Positions 14,920 to 23,567 of a stretch of 29,027 nucleotides of DNA are shown here, one piece after another. The notes beneath the pieces were generated by a model, which was not told where the DNA came from, ran no database searches, and saw nothing but the letters and a program-made list of their open reading frames with translations. The DNA comes from Bacillota bacterium. GTDB lineage: Bacteria > Bacillota > Clostridia > Peptostreptococcales > Anaerovoracaceae. Position 1 is the stretch's first letter. The number at the start of each line of letters is the position of its first letter. The DNA lies in contig JAQSXD010000003.1 in the NCBI GenBank assembly GCA_029266295.1, positions 1 through 29,027 on the forward strand, given 5' to 3'. The position numbers were made by a program, and so were the translations under genes.

Positions 14920-16157
14920 AGCTTCCTCCTGACGGTTCGGCAGAATGTTCTCACAAGCTCTACCGGCTGGCAAAACCGAAACCGTTGTTTAAAGCAAGGA
15001 AACTGCCTCTTAAGATACGGAAACCGCCGATTAAGGCATACTTCAATGGACTGCGCCACCGTCATCGTTTGGAGCAGTTCATAGAACTGTTCCGTTCCCT
15101 CATCATTTAAATCGTTCCTTAGCAGGCTGGAGTTTCCTTCTGCTGCTTCTTCCAGAGATCGTCTTTCCCAGACAATATGATCCTTGATTCGTTCAAACTG
15201 CTTCTCTCCTTGCCTGGAGTTCACCATGACAAGGGAGATGCCCTGAAACAGATCCTCCTTTTGCACCGATCCGATCCCCCAAAAGTCTCCGATGGTGATA
15301 TCGGAAATGCGAAGCAGTGATTTGTATTTGCAGGAAAGGCAGGACGGTCTTGCAAACAGGCTTTTTTTCAAATATCCCCGAACCCAGGAATCATCCTTGC
15401 CCTGCCTGAAGTACTCTTTTCCGTTTTGAAATCTGACGGACAGGCCAAGGCTCTCCCAGCCCAAACGCTTATTTTTCATATGGACCGATGTTACCGGTGA
15501 CTGGTATCGTTCCTCCAGCTCCGATAGATATCGGCGGTATACCTCCGGCGAATTGATCCCTCGGCAAACAAAGTCCACCGTTGTCAGCTTGTCATAGAAG
15601 GTTCCAAGATAGCTCTGAAGTGCCGCGCTCTGACAAGGAGTCCCGCAGAATAAAACCTCCTTATCCCGATCCAGAAGAGATTTTATTTGGCGAAAAATTC
15701 CTCCGGTATCACTTTGGAAGTACTTGGAGCCCATGAGCGGTTCCAACTCCTCCCGGGTCTCACAAACCCAATGAAACGCTCCCTTCCAGTCCTCTGTATA
15801 CCGACAGGCCGCTACAGATCCGCCTTTGGCAAGACAGTCCGCTGCCAGAGCGGAAAATAGCCCGCCGGAGGTGCTCCTCAATCTAAGCAGATCGTCTTTC
15901 ACCCATGCGGCATACACTGAGGGGGGCTCCATACGCCATTGGCACCGCACTGACCCGACAGGATCTCTGCGGAAAAGGGATTTGGTGGATTCGGGACAAG
16001 TTTCCATACAAAGGCTGCAGCCACTGCATTTTTCAGGATCCACTACGGGGTACCAGAAGCCTCTTTTATCCGTTGCAAAGGAAATTGCTTCCCCGGGGCA
16101 AAGATCACCGCACATCTTGCAACCGGTGCACAGACTTGTTCCGATTTGGTCAATCAT
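14916..16157 (-). CDS. Ferredoxin-FrhB (F420 hydrogenase beta-like) protein of polysaccharide loci
   Basis: The 413-residue protein starts with two [4Fe-4S] ferredoxin motifs (Cys10/13/16/20 and Cys44/47/50/54), followed by FrhB N- and C-terminal domains: TSGGLFSALA, LFCGTPCQ, VDFVCRG and CLSCKYK...ITIGDFWGI. In methanogens FrhB binds flavin and reduces F420; copies in polysaccharide clusters of bacteria that lack F420 are common beside pyruvyl transferases, with no settled function. AGGAGG lies 7 nt before ATG. It overlaps the flippase gene by 8 nt. A redox step on a sugar or on a lipid-linked intermediate is a guess. Confidence 0.88.
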   Translation of the reverse strand: MIDQIGTSLCTGCKMCGDLCPGEAISFATDKRGFWYPVVDPEKCSGCSLCMETCPESTKSLFRRDPVGSVRCQWRMEPPSVYAAWVKDDLLRLRSTSGGLFSALAADCLAKGGSVAACRYTEDWKGAFHWVCETREELEPLMGSKYFQSDTGGIFRQIKSLLDRDKEVLFCGTPCQSAALQSYLGTFYDKLTTVDFVCRGINSPEVYRRYLSELEERYQSPVTSVHMKNKRLGWESLGLSVRFQNGKEYFRQGKDDSWVRGYLKKSLFARPSCLSCKYKSLLRISDITIGDFWGIGSVQKEDLFQGISLVMVNSRQGEKQFERIKDHIVWERRSLEEAAEGNSSLLRNDLNDEGTEQFYELLQTMTVAQSIEVCLNRRFPYLKRQFPCFKQRFRFCQPVELVRTFCRTVRRKL

Positions 16158-17700
16158 AACACTTCCTCCTCTTAACCAAGCTCAGCAGCAGCCGTTTTCC
16201 TTTCCCTCCGTATAATAAGACAAGCTCCCGTTCATAGGAATTCATTCCGAAGAACCATGTCAGCGGAACATATGCTGCCGTATAGAGGAACCCGTTGAAA
16301 AGAATCGTAAGAACCGCCCCTTCTTTTCCCAATCCCCTGAGCAAAAAGCAGATTACAAGGGCACAAGCCGCCGGCAGAGTCATTCTTGCGATTTCTCTCC
16401 AGAACCTTGGAATATCTAAATGGATGACCTTATAGTAGTAGATGTTCATAATGAGAACACTTCCACAAAGTAAAGCCACAGCAGTCCCGACAGCACACCC
16501 AATCCCACCGTAAAGCTTTCCCAGCGGGATGCTCAAAGCGATATTTACCACGGCCAGAATCAGATATGTAACAGAGCGGAACCGCTGGCGGTTCTGTGCC
16601 TGGAGAATGCTAATTCCTGTATTTTGTATCAGGGGGATGGTCACTGGAATCATTAAGAGGCATGCAATCAAATAAGCATCTTCATAACCCGGACCGGCCC
16701 ATGCATTAATAAAATCCTGTCCGACGCACAAAAATCCTCCTAAAATATAAGCGATAATCAAGTACTGAATTCTTCCGATCTTGATAAAGAGTTCGGAAAA
16801 ATCATGATCTGTTGCCCCGTTTGTGACCATGGCTGTAAGCTTTGGAAGGAATAGTCCCGACAGGGCGGTGGAGAAGGCAAGGTAATAGTTGTTGACCTGT
16901 ATCGCAATGGCGTAGACAGCCACTGCAACGGTTCCCGAGACCACGCCCAGGATAAAATGACCGGAGCTCCATGTGATTCTGTCAACGATAATATTCAAGA
17001 ATCCATAAAAGGAAAAGGCGCAAATCTCTATGAGCAGCCTGAGATCTCTGTGGTTGAAATAGAATTTAATTTTCAGCCTGGAGAGACAGAACCACATGTT
17101 GACCATGAGAATGCACAGATTAATCACCGTCGTTGCTGCCGCCATGCCAACAGCCCGATATCCCAGCAGCAGAAGGGGGATCAGCACACAGGGCCCCAAA
17201 AGGATCCGCACGATGTTGATCAGATTGGCATAAATAAATTCCTCATATGCGCTGATAATGGAACTGAAAATACATAAGGGAAAGGATACGGACAAGTTCA
17301 ATACCAGCAATAAAATGATAATTTTTGCTTTGCCGATTTCCTCCAAGGTTAAATGCGCTGCAAACATATTGTCTGCGTTCAAATAGACCAGCGCACCAAT
17401 TCCTGCCGTCACAAGCCCGATCAAGGTATAGATTACAAGAAACATCCCATTCAGATTGAATTCCTCTTCCTTGTTGTTCAGTGCTTTGTATTTTGCCGTA
17501 TATCTAATGACAGCGCTTCCAAAGCCAAAATCCAATACAGCAAGGTACCCCACTACAGTTACTGCCAGAGAATACAGTCCATATTCCGATTGTCCCATTT
17601 GAAACAGCATATAGGGCGTATAAAGCAAACTCACCAGCGTATTCAGAAAGAGCGAGAGATAGGAAAGAAATGCGCCGGCTTTGATTTGATCTGTCTTCAA
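16150..17700 (-). CDS. wzx: Wzx-type polysaccharide flippase (MOP superfamily)
   Basis: The 516-residue membrane protein has about 12-14 predicted spans and the start pattern GAFLSYLSLFLNTLVSLLYT, typical of oligosaccharide flippases. It should move the lipid-linked repeat unit across the membrane. The start is TTG 17700, with AAGGAAGG about 9 nt upstream overlapping the previous stop. It lies 6 nt after the pyruvyl transferase and overlaps the FrhB gene by 8 nt. Confidence 0.88.
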   Translation of the reverse strand: MKTDQIKAGAFLSYLSLFLNTLVSLLYTPYMLFQMGQSEYGLYSLAVTVVGYLAVLDFGFGSAVIRYTAKYKALNNKEEEFNLNGMFLVIYTLIGLVTAGIGALVYLNADNMFAAHLTLEEIGKAKIIILLLVLNLSVSFPLCIFSSIISAYEEFIYANLINIVRILLGPCVLIPLLLLGYRAVGMAAATTVINLCILMVNMWFCLSRLKIKFYFNHRDLRLLIEICAFSFYGFLNIIVDRITWSSGHFILGVVSGTVAVAVYAIAIQVNNYYLAFSTALSGLFLPKLTAMVTNGATDHDFSELFIKIGRIQYLIIAYILGGFLCVGQDFINAWAGPGYEDAYLIACLLMIPVTIPLIQNTGISILQAQNRQRFRSVTYLILAVVNIALSIPLGKLYGGIGCAVGTAVALLCGSVLIMNIYYYKVIHLDIPRFWREIARMTLPAACALVICFLLRGLGKEGAVLTILFNGFLYTAAYVPLTWFFGMNSYERELVLLYGGKGKRLLLSLVKRRKCYD

Positions 17701-17706
17701 AATCTA

Positions 17707-18969
17707 CTACCTTCCTTCCGCAATCGGTCTGCCCGAGACAGCCTTGCCACAGCCGCAGGTTTGGTCTAACGCAGCAATTTCACGCAGGGCGCTGACGATG
17801 CTCTTTTCCGCCGATGTATTCTTACCGTTCAAGGTTTCCCCGATGATCTCCAAGTTCGCCTCCAACTGATCCAGTAAGCGCAGCGACTGTTCCCTCATCT
17901 GGCGATCGTCCATTTGTCTCACATCAAGGATGTAATCTCTCATGCCATAGCCCTCGCCTATGACCCCCCAGAACTTTGAGCTGTAGGACAACGTCAGCGA
18001 AGGCACGCCGCATTGGAGTGCCGATACGGCGCCATGCATCCTCGCAGCAATCACAAAGTATGATTTTTGAATCAGCGCCCTGGCTTCAAACGGGTATTGT
18101 TCATAATCGACCTTGAGAACTCTTCCGGGATGCTTAGCCTCCAGCAACTCCTGAAGCTCCCTCACCGCCCTGCGATCATCCACATGATCCGGTCTTAGCA
18201 CATGGGCAAGGAGAAGCAGCTTTTTATCCGGATACCTGCACAGCACCTCGTCCAGGAAAAACAGGTTGAATTGAATCCATTTTTCTCTGCTTCCTTCTCT
18301 GGTATACCGATAAATCAGCTCACTGGGACAATACGTAATATATTCCCGCGGCCGTGCAGGTATCTCTTCTTGACTTGCAGGTGCTTCATCCTGCCTTGTG
18401 AGGGGAAGCATGGCAAGGTCATCCATCGCTCCCACGTTTTTCAGGCCGAGTCCATCCAGATAGTTTAAGGTCAAGGGGTCCCTCGTATAGATCTTATTGA
18501 TTCTCCCAAGCAGCCATCTCATGATCGGCACACGAAAGGAGCGAAAAGGTCCCATTGTCTGACCCAGCATTACCACCCGAAGCCCCGCCTTTCTCAGAAG
18601 AACAAATTGAATCCCATACAAAACCGGGGCTTTCCATCCATAGTCCTCCGTAAAGTCGTCCCCGCCCAGAACCACAGCCAAGTCAATCCTCCTGGCGAAA
18701 GCTGAGACAGTCTTTTTCAGGTTCAGCAAGCCAGGCAGATAGTCATACCTGCAGAAGCCTTTCACAAATAGCGAATTAAACTCCACACGATGGATTTCGT
18801 CATACCGCGTCGCGTATTTCAATCTCTGGATATTGATCTCATCGTCGGTTTCCAGATAATACGCATGCCTTTTACCGGATACTGCATTGAAATAGCTGAT
18901 GAAGTTTTCCCCCATCATCATCGAACCGTAATTAAAGGTATTGGAACAGTTAAAAATGTAGATATTCAT
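17707..18969 (-). CDS. Polysaccharide pyruvyl transferase family protein
   Basis: The 420-residue protein has the family pattern NCSNTFNYGSMMMGENF at the start, LGGDDFTEDYG, VVMLGQTMGPFRS, and ARMHGAVSALQCGVPS with the conserved His. These enzymes (CsaB/WcaK type) add a pyruvyl ketal from PEP to a sugar; some family members are nitroreductase-like in activity, so the reaction is inferred. The start overlaps the upstream glycosyltransferase stop as ATGA (18966-18969); a longer frame reading upstream lacks similarity. Its product would be a ligand for SLH domains such as those of the hydrolase at 10.4-11.8 kb. Confidence 0.85.
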   Translation of the reverse strand: MNIYIFNCSNTFNYGSMMMGENFISYFNAVSGKRHAYYLETDDEINIQRLKYATRYDEIHRVEFNSLFVKGFCRYDYLPGLLNLKKTVSAFARRIDLAVVLGGDDFTEDYGWKAPVLYGIQFVLLRKAGLRVVMLGQTMGPFRSFRVPIMRWLLGRINKIYTRDPLTLNYLDGLGLKNVGAMDDLAMLPLTRQDEAPASQEEIPARPREYITYCPSELIYRYTREGSREKWIQFNLFFLDEVLCRYPDKKLLLLAHVLRPDHVDDRRAVRELQELLEAKHPGRVLKVDYEQYPFEARALIQKSYFVIAARMHGAVSALQCGVPSLTLSYSSKFWGVIGEGYGMRDYILDVRQMDDRQMREQSLRLLDQLEANLEIIGETLNGKNTSAEKSIVSALREIAALDQTCGCGKAVSGRPIAEGR

Positions 18970-20075
18970 CTGCAGTACCCTCGCCGGAGATCCGGCAATC
19001 CAGTGCCCTTCCCATTCAGAAACGGATGTTTTCGGATTCTCTTTGTAGCCCAACGCTTCAGAAATACCATCGATGAATAAAGTTCCGGATGAATCAGGTA
19101 AAGCCTGCATTTGATCCGAAATCGATCAAATCCCTTTCCCTCTCTGTTATACTTCCTGATACTTCTCATGATTTTCCGCTCAAGATTGGGATAGCATCGA
19201 TTCAGCTCGTTCAACAGAGGCCGAATCTTCCAGTCCTCTATACAGGAGTCCAGGCTGTTGAAATAATTCTCCACCACCAGTCTGGTTCTGACTGCAATTG
19301 CAATTTCTAAAAGCTCAAGGCTCCTATCTGTGCCCAGGAAATGGACGATCCGTTCCATTGCTTCTATTGCATCAAATTTCCTGACATTTCGGCTGAATGA
19401 AACAGAGCCCAGCCTTTGAACATAGTAAAGAAGGCTCTCATTGATAAAAGTGACTCCCTGCGCTTTTGCCAGGGCTTTTACCGCAAACTCCTGATCTTCT
19501 CCATTGCAGCAGCCTTCTGTATAGTGCAGCTGGTTTTGATCAAGAAAGTCTCTTCGGTAGGCTCCGCTGCCGGTACAAACCCACATGGTTCTATGGAGAA
19601 AAATATTCCTCAGCGCTTCTGTACCTGTAATGCTCGTATGTATGGAACTGTAGGATTCAAAATAATCCTTCAGGAGGCTTCCGTTTTCATCCACCGTCTG
19701 ATATCCCCAGCAGATGACGTCTGCTGGCGTTGATCCTTGGGCTTCCCGCTGGGAGCACGCTTCCAGGAACAGTTTGGTGAGATTGTCCGCCACATAATCA
19801 TCGCCATCCAGAAACAGAACATAGTCACCCGATGCCGCAGAGAATCCTCTGTTTCTGGCAGAGCTTACTCCGCCGTTTTCCTTGAAAATCACCTTGTACT
19901 CAATTTCACTTTGGTTTCCAAGAACCTGGCGAATCAATGGTTCCGTTCCATCGTTGGAACCGTCATTCACAACAATGATTTCAAACTGTTTTTCTCTTTG
20001 ACATAGCAGCGATCTCAGCGTCCTCTCGATGTAGGTCTCTACGTTATACGCAGCAACGACAATGCTAAGCTTCAT
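18966..20075 (-). CDS. GT2 family glycosyltransferase
   Basis: The 369-residue enzyme has a GT-A fold start (SIVVAAYNVETYIERTLRSL), VNDGSNDGT, ENGGVSSARNRG (66-77) and DGDD (90-93) as the metal/nucleotide-sugar motif. It lacks a membrane segment, so it should act at the inner face of the membrane on the lipid-linked repeat unit. The C-terminal half (about 230-369) is basic. The start follows AAAGGG by 5 nt and overlaps the end of the upstream gene by 11 nt. The sugar is unknown. Confidence 0.9.
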   Translation of the reverse strand: MKLSIVVAAYNVETYIERTLRSLLCQREKQFEIIVVNDGSNDGTEPLIRQVLGNQSEIEYKVIFKENGGVSSARNRGFSAASGDYVLFLDGDDYVADNLTKLFLEACSQREAQGSTPADVICWGYQTVDENGSLLKDYFESYSSIHTSITGTEALRNIFLHRTMWVCTGSGAYRRDFLDQNQLHYTEGCCNGEDQEFAVKALAKAQGVTFINESLLYYVQRLGSVSFSRNVRKFDAIEAMERIVHFLGTDRSLELLEIAIAVRTRLVVENYFNSLDSCIEDWKIRPLLNELNRCYPNLERKIMRSIRKYNREGKGFDRFRIKCRLYLIHPELYSSMVFLKRWATKRIRKHPFLNGKGTGLPDLRRGYCR

Positions 20076-21195
20076 GGATTCCCTTTGTCCTCCTCCATCC
20101 GTTCCGTTTCATGAGATTTTCTGCATGAAACGATGGCGGTTTCAATTTTTTCTTAATCTTTTGGTAAATCCGCGGCACGATACCTATGAATCTGACCAAG
20201 CGGAATCCCTCTAGTTCCACATCAATCACCTCCCATGCCTCTGAGGAGTTATAGGTATGCACGCCTTTGATCCTCGTCTCTATATCCAGACAAATATCAT
20301 TCTTCGTAATCATCCTGTATTCTTCTTCAGTGTAAGTTTGATCCGTAAAAGCCACTCTGTTCAATATAATTGCCTCTCCGTAGGTCCTTGTACACAATTG
20401 GGAAGGACGGTAGTAGGATGATTGGAACCGAAACACCTTGCCTGCTGGGCGCTTCCGCCCATTGGGATCGTCAATCTGACAGATGGTTCTCCATAGCTTA
20501 TCCTGTCTTTGAACCACCTGAAGGGTTCCTTTGTTGCGTCGTTCCCAGAGGTAGAGGATCAGGTGCAGTTTCTTGTCTGCATCAGAATCCCCAGAATGCG
20601 CAGGTTCTATCCCCTTATTCCCGTCAGAATCAGTAAAATGCGCAGATTCTGCCGGTAGCACAGTAGTGTCCACCGCTTCAATGCCGTCAATCAGGATTCT
20701 GTCCTGCTCCCACAGATCCGGGAAATGCCTTGCACGGTACTTGACGATGTGCCCGGCTTCTCTCGATTCCGGAATCAAATACCAGTTTTCTTTCTCCCTG
20801 TAAACGCAAGGGTAGGAAAGATGAAAAGGCTCTTCCAATATGATATGTATCCCTCCCGGTTTCTTGACTCCTATTTCCCGATAAGCGATGACACCTTTCC
20901 GTTTCATTCTGTCGTAAGCTTCAAAAAATACATAGGTTCTTTCTCCCGCTTCAACGGGGAAGGGGTCTGCGCACCAATAGCGCAGTGTATTTTTCAGAAG
21001 GTAAAACTTCTGCGGCTGAGAATTCAGAATTGCGCCATCCTGCTTCTTGCGATAGGCCACTGCCCATTCTGATTCCGGAACTCTAGACAAGATATCGCTG
21101 GCTGAACTCCCCACTTCGAGCAATCTCTTTCTCAATAAACTCACCATTTTGAACAACTTCCTTATCAATGGCATCCCCACTTTGATCCCCCTCAT
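20065..21195 (-). CDS. Beta-propeller protein like the N-terminal domain of plant GINT1
   Basis: The 376-residue protein has RYWCADPFPVEAG, YVFFEAYDR, EEPFHLSYPCVY, WYLIPES and DTTVL, the pattern of five-bladed propeller domains related to GH43 enzymes and to the N-terminus of glucosamine inositolphosphorylceramide transferase 1. Bacterial copies occur in polysaccharide loci, with no settled function; a sugar-binding or transferase-helper role is possible. A 28-residue insert at 183-210 is two 14-residue repeats (ESAHFTDSDGNKGI, EPAHSGDSDADKKL). The start is uncertain: ATG 21195 has GGTGAG 5 nt upstream, GTG 21180 has AGGGGG 6 nt upstream, and either overlaps the polymerase gene by about 100 nt in a repeat. 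Confidence 0.65.
   Translation of the reverse strand: MRGIKVGMPLIRKLFKMVSLLRKRLLEVGSSASDILSRVPESEWAVAYRKKQDGAILNSQPQKFYLLKNTLRYWCADPFPVEAGERTYVFFEAYDRMKRKGVIAYREIGVKKPGGIHIILEEPFHLSYPCVYREKENWYLIPESREAGHIVKYRARHFPDLWEQDRILIDGIEAVDTTVLPAESAHFTDSDGNKGIEPAHSGDSDADKKLHLILYLWERRNKGTLQVVQRQDKLWRTICQIDDPNGRKRPAGKVFRFQSSYYRPSQLCTRTYGEAIILNRVAFTDQTYTEEEYRMITKNDICLDIETRIKGVHTYNSSEAWEVIDVELEGFRLVRFIGIVPRIYQKIKKKLKPPSFHAENLMKRNGWRRTKGIHEA
20582..20650 (-). repeat. Duplicated segment inside the propeller gene
   Basis: Two 27-nt segments (20582-20608 and 20624-20650), 42 nt apart, match at 22 of 27 positions. They correspond to two 14-residue acidic repeats in a loop between the DTTVL and LILYLWE strands. 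The 42-nt period keeps the frame. Confidence 0.7.
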
Positions 21196-22393
21196 TCTTT
21201 CTCACCGTGATTAGGCAAAGTAAAAAAGTGATCCAGACGGGCTTAAAAAATGCATACGCTGACAGCGTCAGTAATGCAGCAAAGACACCGGTCAATCCAC
21301 CCAGTAATACAGCACCTTTCCGAAAGGCCTCCCGATACAGCTGGCCAGCCAGATTCAGATAGAGTGCCATCCCAATCAACCCCCCGTCCATGAGTGCCTG
21401 AAGAAATTGATTGTGCATTGTATATCTCATAAAAGTAACACCAAAGGGACCATAGCCGAAAATCAGCCGTATATTTCCAGAGAAAAGATCACGGAAAGCT
21501 GCTATCCAAATCAGTAATCGGTCGCTTCCTTTATCCTCAATGATGGAAGTCAGGTGAAATCGTTCCAGAACCCCTTGAGGCATAGCGGATATGATAAAAT
21601 GAGCAAACGCCAGGTATCCCACAGCAGCCAGGAACCCCAGCAGCAAAAGTTTCTTCACAGATGCCCTGGTTACAAATGCCCAAGTTACAGCAGCGGCAGA
21701 AGCTGCAGCCATTAGTCCTCCTCTGGAGCCCGTTGTGAGGATGCAATAAAAGATCGCCATCAGCAGGAACATCCAAAATACATTTGCGATTTTTAACGGA
21801 TTGTGCAGCAGTCTTGCAAGAATGATTGCAATGGTCATATAAAAATATGCACAAAATTCATTGGGATCTGTCATACCGGAACCGATGACGATGGAGATCC
21901 TCCCCCCGTATTCGATCTGCTGCCCCGCTCCTCCAAAAAACAGAATCAGGCAAATCAATGATGTAAGGATGCAGGCGTTCTCAATCACCCTGACATCATC
22001 TTCTTTGATTCCCATATTCCCAATCACAAGTGAGATGATCATAATTTGGATCAGTCCTGCTGCGATGTCAAGGCTTGCTTCAAAATCGGTTGACCAGAAT
22101 ATGCTTGCTGCGGTATAGAGCACATATGCCGTCCACGCCAGAGCCAATGGGTATGCAAGTTGGATGACTGCATTCTCTGCAATCAGCAGAAGGACGCCGA
22201 GAACTAAAATCAGCAGACTCAAGAGCTTCATGATCGAGCCGATGCCAGGAAGGCCTACCATACCAAGGGGGGCAATTAAAATATAAGTAAAGAGCAGCCA
22301 AATATGATAGCAGTAGTACCGTTCTCGCTGCCGCATCTCAAATTCTTTATTCGCAAGTTCACCGAGAGACCGCTCATGAATTGATCGCATCAT
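21083..22393 (-). CDS. wzy: O-antigen ligase/Wzy-type polymerase
   Basis: The 436-residue membrane protein has about 10-12 spans and the Wzy_C-type segment TGSRGGLMAAASAAAV, the hallmark of O-antigen ligase/polymerase proteins. It should polymerise repeat units outside the membrane or attach the chain to the envelope. ATG 22393 is preferred because AGAGGA lies 6 nt upstream; a 9-codon longer frame has no ribosome site. It overlaps the upstream glycosyltransferase by 20 nt. The C-terminus carries three degenerate 11-residue repeats that lie in the overlap with the next gene. Confidence 0.85.
   Translation of the reverse strand: MMRSIHERSLGELANKEFEMRQRERYYCYHIWLLFTYILIAPLGMVGLPGIGSIMKLLSLLILVLGVLLLIAENAVIQLAYPLALAWTAYVLYTAASIFWSTDFEASLDIAAGLIQIMIISLVIGNMGIKEDDVRVIENACILTSLICLILFFGGAGQQIEYGGRISIVIGSGMTDPNEFCAYFYMTIAIILARLLHNPLKIANVFWMFLLMAIFYCILTTGSRGGLMAAASAAAVTWAFVTRASVKKLLLLGFLAAVGYLAFAHFIISAMPQGVLERFHLTSIIEDKGSDRLLIWIAAFRDLFSGNIRLIFGYGPFGVTFMRYTMHNQFLQALMDGGLIGMALYLNLAGQLYREAFRKGAVLLGGLTGVFAALLTLSAYAFFKPVWITFLLCLITVRKNEGDQSGDAIDKEVVQNGEFIEKEIARSGEFSQRYLV
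21095..21193 (-). repeat. Three degenerate 33-bp tandem repeats at the wzy end
   Basis: Segments 21161-21193, 21128-21160 and 21095-21127 (in transcription order) encode EGDQSGDAIDK, EVVQNGEFIEK and EIARSGEFSQR. Neighbouring copies match at 21 of 33 bases. The same DNA encodes the N-terminus of the propeller protein in another frame. Confidence 0.65.
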
Positions 22394-23567
22394 ACGCCAT
22401 CCTCTTTTCCGGCGAATCATCGGGCTTGCCCGTCAGATACAGACTTTGATACCGGGAAACGCAGTTTCGAATATCCAGTTCCACTGCTTTTCTTCTCGAT
22501 GCAGCACCCATGGATTTTCTCAGTGGTTCATTTTCAGTCAGGAGAATCATGGCGTCGGCAAGAGCCACTACATCCCCTACAGGCGTCACCACGCCGTTAT
22601 TTCCAGTTGTAACAATATCCACTACCCCTCCTGCAGCAGTGGTAATAATGGGCAGTCCGCATGCCATGGCTTCCAGCACCGACAGAGGAAGCCCCTCCAA
22701 GTTGGATGACATGATATAGACATCTGCCTTGTTCAGATGGTTAGCAACCCTGTCAGTAATGCCCTGAATCGCTATTTTTTTCTCAAGACAATAGGAAGCA
22801 ATCTGCCGCTCCAGCATACCTCTTAGTTCACCGTCTCCCAGAATGCTGAGATGGATGTTCGGATGCCTTGCCTGGGCAATTGCAAAGGCATCAATCAGCA
22901 ATTTATGGTTTTTTACATGATACAGGATCCCTGTGCTGATGAATTCCACCGTTTTACCAAACAAAAGCTCTTCCTCCAAGGAATTTTTATGACACTGAGC
23001 TCCGGGAGAAATGACCAGCGCCCGGGCAGAAGGCCGAAATGCCTTTGTATCTACACCGTTATAGACACAGGGGATACTTTGAAAGGGAAGTCTGTATTCC
23101 CTTGCTATGGTGTTTTTAACAAAATCACAGATTGCCACAGGAGTAAAGTGGAACACCTTAAATGCGAGTCGATACAGTTGTTTCTTCAGCCCCTCCGCAG
23201 TAAATCCCGCCGGATTGTGAACGGTAAACAGTCTTGTCTCCGTATGGTAGAAAGCAGCAAAGACCATCACATAAAGGATCGTGCTCAGATTGGTGTGTAT
23301 AATTTCCGGTCTACGTTTGGAAAAAAAACGATTGACCTTCCACAGTGTTTCCATTCGATTTCGCCCCGACAGATCAATCACTTCGATTTGATTCGCCTGT
23401 AGGATTGATAGGAATTTATTTAAAGCAAAGCCATTTGGAATGATGCCGGCCAAGGTTGCAACCGTGACAGTAAACACCGTTCGATCCATGTTTACCGCAA
23501 GATCCACCACAAATTTTTCCGCGCCTCCGGTGATCAACGTCGGTGTAAAAAGAACAACCTGTTTCAT
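22374..23567 (-). CDS. GT4 family glycosyltransferase
   Basis: The 397-residue GT-B enzyme has TPTLITGGAEKFVVDLA near the start, IHTNLSTIL, VYNGVDTKAF, ISTGILYHVKNHKLLI and the C-terminal EGLPLSVLEAMACGLP with the conserved Glu pair. It should add one sugar to the repeat unit at the cytoplasmic face. The start at 23567 has AAAGGAG 6 nt upstream and overlaps the upstream stop as ATGA; a 33-codon longer frame has no similarity. The donor is unknown. Confidence 0.9.
   Translation of the reverse strand: MKQVVLFTPTLITGGAEKFVVDLAVNMDRTVFTVTVATLAGIIPNGFALNKFLSILQANQIEVIDLSGRNRMETLWKVNRFFSKRRPEIIHTNLSTILYVMVFAAFYHTETRLFTVHNPAGFTAEGLKKQLYRLAFKVFHFTPVAICDFVKNTIAREYRLPFQSIPCVYNGVDTKAFRPSARALVISPGAQCHKNSLEEELLFGKTVEFISTGILYHVKNHKLLIDAFAIAQARHPNIHLSILGDGELRGMLERQIASYCLEKKIAIQGITDRVANHLNKADVYIMSSNLEGLPLSVLEAMACGLPIITTAAGGVVDIVTTGNNGVVTPVGDVVALADAMILLTENEPLRKSMGAASRRKAVELDIRNCVSRYQSLYLTGKPDDSPEKRMAYDAINS

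Noticed and set aside
22851..23402. Plus-strand open frame of 183 residues opposite a GT4 gene
   Set aside because: Antisense shadow; no motif and no separate operon context.
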